A stretch of DNA of 64,000 nt from Phytophthora hibernalis (Eukaryota; Oomycota; Peronosporomycetes; Peronosporales; Peronosporaceae): positions 124,001 to 188,000 of the forward strand of contig JAAKBF010000218.1 in the NCBI GenBank assembly GCA_012656075.1, read 5' to 3'. Positions 56,442 through 64,000 of this stretch are shown here, piece after piece. Positions within the stretch are counted from its first letter, which is position 1; every line of letters starts with the position of its first letter. A model generated the notes under the pieces. That model ran no database searches. It was not told the origin of the DNA and worked only from the letters and a program-made list of their open reading frames with translations. The position numbers and the translations under genes were made by a program.

Positions 56442-58974
56442 ATGGACGATGAGAGGATATCCCGACGTCGGAAGCTCAAGAACCGGTGGATTTCCCACTA
56501 CGAGCTCAAGTACGGGGTGCAGCCTGTGGAATTCAGTGCGTCGGTGGTGGTGCGCGCCAAGTGCCGCTTCTGTGAGAGCTTTGGGCGTGAAAGGGTCGAC
56601 TGCCGCCTCCAATAAGCGACGCAAGAAGCGGCAGACATTGAAATTGTTCGGACCAAACTTCCGCTCCGATAATCTGGAGTCGCATCTGTGGCGCGAGCAC
56701 GCGACCAAGTGGCACGAATACGAGCAGCTGAAGGACGAGGACAAGGAACTTTTCTTCCCAGTGGAGGAGAATAGCAACATTAACATTGGCAATATTGATA
56801 TTGTAGAGGAGAGAAATCCAGTGGAGACAGGGAGAAGCAGCAGCACTTCAGACAGTACCAGGTCAGCTGCTACGAGTTTGTTGTCGCCGGTGAGTGCTTC
56901 AGATGCAGTCGGAGGCTCCGAGTCTCCTGCTGAGATTCGGGTGGATGCGTCGAGTGCAGTGTTGGAAGTGCTGGATCAGTTGCTAGGCTCAAGGCGGCAG
57001 GTTCTACATTGCAGCCGTTTGTCTTTGATGATGATAGTGATGACCACGCTGGGGACGTGGACTCGAGGAGTGATTGGCTGGATGATGGAGACTCGCTGGT
57101 GGTGTCGGAGCCGCTTTTTTCTTCTTTGTGGACACTTTCCGAGCTGGGCTGAGCATGGATGCAATGCTGGCAGTGCTGGAAGCCACCCGGCAGCTGCAGC
57201 CGAGGTTGGATCCTGCTACTGTGTTGAATGATGGGGATCCTGTGACGCAAGTGCACGTTGTGCGAGCGGTGCGGCAACTTATGGCTTTGAATTTGTCGTC
57301 TATTGCAACCCTGACAGCGAATCTGTGGGGATTCTCGTTGGTTCTCCACTTTTCAATTATGGAGAACGAGTTTACTGAAAACAGCGCACGAATAGGAGGC
57401 TTGTTGGACGTTCGATTGCAACTTCCTGTGGATGGTAATTTGCAAGAAGTGCATCTAGTGACCTTGCCGTTATCGTTCTCGCACGTAAATGCGATGGGAG
57501 CTTCAGCTGTAGGGGCAGCTATAGTTCGTATTCTCTGTGCGGTTGATTTACGTGCTATGGAGAAGCTCGTAGGTGTCACAGTAAACGGTGATCCGTTTGA
57601 AATGGGTGCGCTCGGCATTGGCGTTGCACGATGGCTTCGATCACAAGCTCAGCTGGCGGTGACAGTCTCGGGTGCAAGCAACGGTGGTATCGCCACCTTT
57701 TACATTCGCCCAAGTGCCACATTCTTGCTAAGTCTGGCGATAGAAGACGTACTGACGGCATTCCAGCGCGAATTTTCCTTCATCTCGTCGCTGGCGGGCA
57801 TTGATAAGATGTTTACGACTAACAAGGCACTGCGAGAGCTGCTGGTTAGTGACACGAATCCGCTGACATTTGGAACAGCAAGTACTCGGACACATGGAGG
57901 TACACGTGTGGGTTCAACAGAATCGTCGTCGCCACTTTTACTACGGACCCACTGGATGCAGGTGTCTGCGCAATGCGAATGGCTTGTTATGCATCGCGAA
58001 ATGCTTATGCAGTGGCAGTGCGATCATTGCAACGAAGCAGATGCCAAGTCACTTGCACCCGCTCTCACATCCAACATGTTCTGGGTACTCGTCTTTCTTT
58101 TCGTGACCTACTCAAAGACCTTCAGGTTACACTTCAAAACTGCGAACATGAAAGTGTGAGTTATTCTGATGTTCAGCGGCACTTGCGCGAGTTTCTCTCG
58201 CAACTTCGTCTCAAGTTTAATATCAAGTCGACAGCTGTGTCTTCACAAGTATCACTTGCCGCCGATTTGAGCACAGATTCCACAATATCTTTCATCTACC
58301 AGGACTTTGTGAACGCTGTTATCCCGTTAGACTTGTTCATGTACGAAACATTTCAGCTAAAGACCGTCGAAGGCATTGGCGACACCGAGCGTGAATCAGT
58401 TTTTAAGCACTTTAGCATGCTTTTGGTCGAGTTCCAGAGCAATTTGCAGTCCGCCGTTGCATCTTCTGCAGCTCCCTCAGAGTTTACAGAGAGCGAGACC
58501 CCAGTTACAGCGATTCATTCATCGATCACTTTCGATGTCTTAAAGCGAGACTGCAGTATTGTGCCACCTAGCACCCCGAGCGAGTTGATGGGACTACCCA
58601 ACCTCACCTTCATGGAGCTTTTGAACGGGCATCAAGCAAGACTGCGCGCAAGATGGTCAGGGAAAATGCTAACGCAAATAACCGATGAGAGGAACCGCCT
58701 TGTCAATGCGTTTGCGCACTGCAGCGATCTTTATGAAAGGATTGGCGCCAGGCATCAGCAACAAAGGACTGGCAATGACGCGTGGAGTGGTGCCAGGGTG
58801 GAATACCCGTCTCTCGGTTGTTTTACTGCTGTCTTTGGTGCACATCTTGCAGTATCAAAGTCCGCAGAGGAGATGCTGGGATCGGCTTCTGCCATTATGT
58901 TGGAAGCTCGATTGCACGCACTACAACGGCGAAAGCTTGTATCATTTGGGAAGCAGTTGGAGGACACTGCCTGA
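56442..58974 (+). CDS. BED-like zinc-finger protein, orphan
   Basis: I do not recognise the family. ATG 56442 begins MDDERISRRRKLKNRW. A Cys-x2-Cys pair (CRFCESFG) and a later His-x4-His (LESHLWREHATK), separated by a basic stretch (SNKRRKKRQTLKLFGPNF), form a BED or C2H2-like zinc finger. An acidic Ser/Glu linker follows (NIGNIDIVEERNPVETG; FVFDDDSDDHAGDVDSRSDW), then a large alpha/beta-looking region of about 550 residues (LLDVRLQLPVDGNLQEVHLV; LLSLAIEDVLTAFQREFSF) with no catalytic motif I can name. Frame breaks: one base over near 56588, one short near 56985, 57148 and TTT 57868-57870. Corrected length is 844 residues. BED fingers are typical of hAT transposases, but no hAT dimerisation motif is seen. 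Confidence 0.65.
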
Positions 58975-59035
58975 GCAACAACGCGTATTCGTTTGATGCA
59001 ATGTAACCTCTATTTGGTGGATCCACGGTTGGCTT

Positions 59036-62000
59036 CTAATCACGCTGCTTACCAGCACACAATTGCCCCGAAAGCTGCTTTTTGGGGTCACGCTCCTCGT
59101 ACTCAGCCAGAAAGAGCGCACGGAGCACACCAACGAGCGATTCTCGCTCGCTTTTCTGAGCCTTTGACTCCTCGGTTTTGATGCCACGCGCGAATGGAGG
59201 CGCCTGGAGACTGACATCGATCACTTCGCGAACCAAACCACGCAATTCTTGCAGCAGTGCTGCTGAACGGAAGGAGGTTTGGAAGACCACCCATTCGTTC
59301 AGGCGCAGACCAATGGTTTCATTGCCGTCCTTGTCCTTGCGTCGCAGTTGTGGGAGCAGCTCCAGTGTATGGCTAAACAAGCACACAGCCAACGGTAGCA
59401 CAAGACTCGAGGCTGGCAGATACACTTGCGACGTATGTAGTTTCACTGCGTACGTGAGAAAGCTGCTCGCGCGGAAGCTTGCCACTTTGTAGTTAATTGA
59501 CCCCGGGTGCACTACAACAATCGAATGGTCGCGTTCGCGAAGGACTGCACGTTTGGGGCCATATGCCGTCGGAGGCTCAGCATGCACCAAATTCGGGGCC
59601 AGACCAGCATAGAGAACTGCAGACATCGTCGCTAACTGCTGAAGCGTCATGCGTTCATCTGCTGCGGGTTCTGACGCCGGCAAGAAACCAAGTTGTACCA
59701 CGAGACCTCGGAATTGACGCTTGAGTTTACTGATCTCGCGCAGCGAGCGGTGGCTCAAGAAATTTTGGTGGCAAAACGTTTTCTCGCTGGTGCCACCACT
59801 TTTGCTACGCTGCACAGCGCAGCGCCATGCCTCGAAAGCATTCACGTCTGTAAGCAGATCGCTTGCACCGATAGCGAAATTCTGGCGAACCTGCTTCATG
59901 TCATTCTGGCGACCAAAGGGTGCCACGAAAGGCGACTTCGTTTCGAGCACAGCTGCACATGTGCTAGCAGCATCGAACGCACCAAATAGCGCTCCGAGCA
60001 AGAGCAACTTGCCCACTTTCACATCAACAGGCAGTCTAGCCAAATGCGCACCCAACTTGGTGAGGGTTTCGTCTTCGCGGTTCAACGCCCCAATTTCAAA
60101 AAGCTCCTCCAGTGCATCGCGAATACTAACTTCATCGGGTGGATCCAAGCAAGCACGTAGGAACTCACCGCAGCCATCTTTCTGCTCATTACCGCCAACG
60201 CCAAACGTCTTAATCTGCAAACAGAGCGATGTCAGTGGCGCGCGTCTGATCTCGGGCACAGGTTGTTCGAGCATAACGGAGCGGAAAACAGACTGAGGGA
60301 AGAGGCGGAAACACGAGCCACCACTTGTGCGGCCTGCACGACCGGCCCGCTGCTTGGCATTCGCACGCGCAACCCAAATCTCTTCCAGCATATTAGTGCG
60401 ATGCTGTGTATCGTGGCTCATCTGCTTTACACGCCCTGTATCAATGACGACCTTGACATCCTCGATTGTCAGCGATGTCTCTGCGATGTTAGTTGCGGCA
60501 ATGACTCGAATAACACCGGGACGTTGCCTGAAGATGCGTTGTTGCTCCTGCGCCGAAACCGATGAATGAAGAGGTAGGAACTCGAATTCGCGACCGTGGG
60601 GTCACGATGAAGCAGGCGGCTGCCTCCAAGTAAGTCCAGTAGCGTGGTGATCTCTTGAAGACCCGGAAGGAACACCAGTACAGATGCACTTCTCCGATTT
60701 TTCCCGCCGCTCTCATGGGTCAGTGAGAGCAGATCCGTATCCGTGGCAAGGTGCTCCAAAAGTGCTTGAACCAGCTCGTAGTTGACCACAGACGGATCGA
60801 TCCGCTCTAACGCAGCCAACGTTGACTCGCTGTACTTTTCAGCCAACATGCGTTGCGTCTCATTAGCTGCTAATACCTTGAAGGAAGATGCGCCTGAAGC
60901 TGACGTCCATGAAACTTGCTGCGTGTATGATGTACCTCCACGGCCCGAGATAGTGACCTGCGTTGACTGCTTATCCAAACTGCCGTCGCTTACCGGGACG
61001 TAGGCTGGGGACTCTTCATCCACAACAAACTGGGTCTTTTCAAGCACATCCTCGAGGTAGAATTGCTCCACGGGGAAGGTGCGACCGGGAACTTCAATCA
61101 TCGGGCATACTGCAGCACCACCAAAGTACTGCTGGAAACTTGCAGCGTTAAGCGTAGCACTCATGAGAATAACCTTTAGTGGTGGCAAAGTGCCACCAAA
61201 CTTGCGGCGCCTTGCTGCATTACCCTCGACCAAGAATTGGCGCAACATGGCCAGTAACACATCGCTCTGAAGGTCACGTTCGTGCACCTCATCGACAATT
61301 ACGTGGCTCACCTCCTCGCCCAACGTGTGTGGGTCCTGCAGCTTGCGAAGTAGGATACCAGTTGTGCAGAACAGCAGTCGTGTACGGCGAGTCATTCGCG
61401 TTTCGAGGCGGATTTGAAAGCCCGTAAGCGAGTCACCCGAGCCCATGTGTGACTCTCCCAGCTCTTCCGACACTCGTTCAGCCAGACTAATAGCAGCTAG
61501 ACGTCGAGGCTGGGTGCAGACAATTTGACCACGCGCTCCTCCAGGCTCCGAAACCAACAGGTCCTCTAGCAAGAACTGCGGCACCTGCGTACTCTTACCG
61601 CAACCAGTCTCACCGGAAATCAAGATTACATCGTGATTAGACAGCATATCCACAACTTGCTCCTTGAACGATGCAATGGGCAGAGATTCGCGCTGCGGGA
61701 GCTTTGAACGATATGATCCGGAACGCATTTGTTTTTGAAGCTGCTCTCGCAGTTGCCGAGACAGCTCTATAGCAGCATTGCGCTCAGCTTCGTTCTCTTC
61801 CTCGATCTCCAGTTCGGCTACCGACTCGGAGATGTCATCGTTTGTAGACAGAGAAGAGACCCTGACATTTGAATCCTCCTCGTCGGCCAAATCGGTATCC
61901 CAGTCGTCGACGCTCCAATCCTCAAGGGTAGTTTGAGCGTCCTCGTCAGCCTTTTTCACAATCGGGACAGAAGTTTTGGTTCTGGTGGTGGTAACTCAGC

Positions 62001-63731
62001 ACGCTTCCCAGCAATCTCTGCTGGCAGCGCGCGCAAGATCTCTTCCAGTAGTTCGTCCTGCTCATCCCGATTAGCGGCGGCTGCTGCTGCCTCATCTTGC
62101 TGTCGTTCGTTGATCCATCGCTGCCACATGTCACGATAAACCGGCGGTAGTACTCGATATAGTGGAAGATCAGACGCTAGCTCGAATAGAGCACTAGTAG
62201 CTACGGCATCCTTTGCGTCTGAAATGGAATCAAATCCTCGTGCAGCATCGCTGGAATCTCTCACTGTAACATCGTGCTTTCCACGACTTTTATTTCCGAG
62301 AACCACCGAATACAGGTTTCTCCGCCTGGTGGGCGGGCCAGCTTCTTGTACTGCGGCTTCTGCAACCCATTCTTGCGGCAGTGCTGCTCCAGGTGATCGC
62401 GAGGTGACTTGCCCGTCCAAGCTATCACAGCAGCATCTTGGGCCTGAGCGGCTTGGGCTGCTGCTGCTTGGACTTTCAGCATATTGCGGCCTTTCTTGTT
62501 CTTGCCTCCCTTGCCCTTCTTACCCTTCGAAGCTGCGAGATCGGCCGCTGCTTGGGCAGCAATAATAGCAGCCGCGTTGACAGCCGTACTCTTTTTAATC
62601 TCTTCGGCGCCCACCACGGTAGCTTCAGCTTCTTCCAACAGCCCAAACAAACCACCATTTTCATCACCCTCGCCACCTTCCGCTTGGACGACCGGACTGA
62701 TTATTTCCTCCTCCTTTTTGTCTTGCTGCTTCGAAACTGTGTCAACCTGTTCAACCTGTGCAGGCTCTTCCTCGTCCGCCAATCCTAACGCTAAAGACAG
62801 CAACTCGTCATCCGCATCTTCCAGCGCGTGATTCTCCGTCTCTGGCGGGTCCTTCTTTCCGCGGACACATTCTCTTCCTTGACAACAACAGGCTTCTCCG
62901 TCTCGACATTCTCCTTCTTCTCCTTCCTCTGTGGCTGCATTGGGTCCTTCCATCCCCGCGCTAGCAACTGCCGCCGAGTATCCTGCATTTGTTCATTCAT
63001 CTCGCGCGTCTTTTGCTTGTCGCCGCTCTTGGGTTTCTTCTTGCTCTTCCGCTCCTTGAGACGGCGCAACGCCGCTGCCAGTTCGTTGTACCTCGTCTCG
63101 AGCTCCTGCAGCTCGCGCGCCTCAGGCGTCACTTCCGCCTCTCGTCGTGCCTGCTCCTCCTCTCTCGCCGCCATCGTCAGCACATACTGCTGCGTCCACG
63201 ACAGCGCTTCCGTCTGCTTGGCGTCTCCTCTCTCCTGTTCCTGTTCCACACTCTCCACCTCCTGCACCATTGGAGTTTCCTCTATCGTCTTCTTCTCCTT
63301 TTTCTTCTTCTTATTTTCCTTCTTCTCTTCCTTCACGGGGGCGTTCAGCTCGGCCAGCAGCTCGCCGCCGTCCTCGTCCGCGTCTTTCACGCCCAAAAGC
63401 TGCGTGGGCAGCGCCCTAAGCGTCTGCGGCAGCTCATCGCTCGCATACTGCAGCGCCAAGAAGCTCAGCGCGTCCTCCAGCGAGTTGGTGAAGCCCAGCG
63501 CCTCTTGGCTCAGTGCCAAAGACGCCCCGTAGTCCTCGCGCAGACTGCGCAGCGCCCGCTGGAGCTTCTTCTTGAGCGCTGCTGCAGCTGCACGTCCGCG
63601 GGCTCCGACGTCGACGCCAGGACGCCAGGGCGGAAGGATGAGCGCTGCGCATGGCGACGGGACGACAGGACGCCGTCGTGGACGAGCTGCTCCTGGTCGC
63701 GCCGGAACTCGAAGCCGCGCTCCGATGCCAT
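59036..63731 (-). CDS. DEAH-box RNA helicase, DHX29-like
   Basis: A large DExH helicase related to DHX29, the ribosome-associated factor that helps initiation on structured mRNAs. ATG 63731 opens MASERGFEFRRDQEQLVHDG. A Lys/Glu-rich N-terminal region and a dsRBD-like segment (KSPRDHLEQHCRKNGLQKPQ) precede the helicase core: GETGCGKST, TQPRRLAA, DEVHERD, SATLNA, QRAGRAGR. The helicase-associated and OB-fold domains follow (SIRDALEELFEIGALNRED; HSIVVVHPGSINYKV) to a TAA region at 59036. Five one-base deficits, near 63590, TTT 62856-62858, TTT 62317-62319, TTTT 61974-61977 and GGGG 60598-60601, split the frame. Correcting them gives exactly 1566 residues. DHX57 or DHX36 are less likely alternatives, as they lack this N-terminal layout. 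Confidence 0.88.
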
Positions 63732-64000
63732 TGTAAGTTATTGTGCTGGTAAATTACCAGTGGTCATATACGGTAGTACCTTCTTGCCTATTAATACTAT
63801 ATTACTGAATACGATATTGACATGAATATCTAACTTCAATTTACTATTTTGGTTAACAATTTATTAGCGACAACACGTATTATACTAATATACTACTTAA
63901 AACGTAGTACTTCAAAGTATGGGTATTCCAAGTCCTAGCCGATACTAAAATGATAAAGTATTATTAATGAGACGTGGAAAAACTGGCATGAAGGAGGCTT
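63732..64000. other. AT-rich intergenic end of window
   Basis: No gene. AT-rich with repeated TACTA/TAGTA words (for example TATACTACTT and CGTAGTACTTC), similar to those in other non-coding parts of the window. Confidence 0.4.

Noticed and set aside
1..64000. Search for tRNA, rRNA, CRISPR arrays and bacterial-type operons
   Set aside because: No T-arm GGTTCGAATCC-like core in a cloverleaf context, no spaced repeats, and gene structure is plainly eukaryotic.

Overview
This window looks like nuclear DNA of an oomycete, most likely Phytophthora or a close relative (inference from gene content and gene structure). The main marker is a seven-transmembrane receptor fused to a phosphatidylinositol phosphate kinase (9546-12716), a fusion well known in oomycetes. 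Supporting features are short introns of about 60-90 bp with GTRNGT donors and CTAAC-like branch sites, dense genes on both strands, a GH81 beta-1,3-glucanase, and tetratricopeptide and leucine-rich genes of ciliary type that suit a zoospore-forming organism. No RNA gene, CRISPR array or bacterial-type operon is visible.

Layout. 1-7600 is repeat territory: a 152-bp mariner-like MITE, then a Copia retrotransposon (1327-6841, minus strand) with near-identical LTRs, inserted with a 5-bp target duplication into a short older ORF. 7639-12716 holds divergent genes for elongation factor 1B-gamma and the GPCR-PIP kinase. 13-21.5 kb has a two-membrane-segment coiled-coil protein, a YbjQ-family protein, an unknown minus-strand gene, an SLC44 choline-transporter-like gene and a small unknown gene. 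21.8-33.1 kb has NF-YC, a TPT/SLC35-type transporter, a coiled-coil protein, VPS26C, farnesyl diphosphate synthase, a TTC29-like protein and a small RRM protein. 33.4-35.6 kb is a Golgi CASP golgin. 35.7-39.3 kb is a disturbed zone with an IMP2 relic, a decayed minus-strand gene, a repeat-bearing unknown gene and two abutting gene fragments. It ends at the intact mitochondrial protease gene IMP2. 40.9-64 kb carries a FYVE/DEP-like protein, possible gene remnants, a divergent pair of leucine-rich genes (LRR/EF-hand and LRR/coiled-coil), GSK3, GH81, a BED-like zinc-finger orphan and a DHX29-type DEAH helicase.

The genes form no operon; they are ordinary neighbours. Membrane traffic is well represented (VPS26C, CASP, FYVE protein, SLC44, TPT), as is phosphoinositide or kinase signalling (GPCR-PIPK, FYVE, GSK3).

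One property of the sequence itself matters to any user. About thirty reading-frame breaks occur in conserved genes, and nearly all are one base short, most often inside a mononucleotide run. Adding one base at each restores frame and makes total lengths divisible by three. This looks like a systematic assembly or base-calling defect, so most frameshifted genes here are described as intact genes with a sequence fault. Gene models with introns were built by eye from splice consensus and frame continuity.
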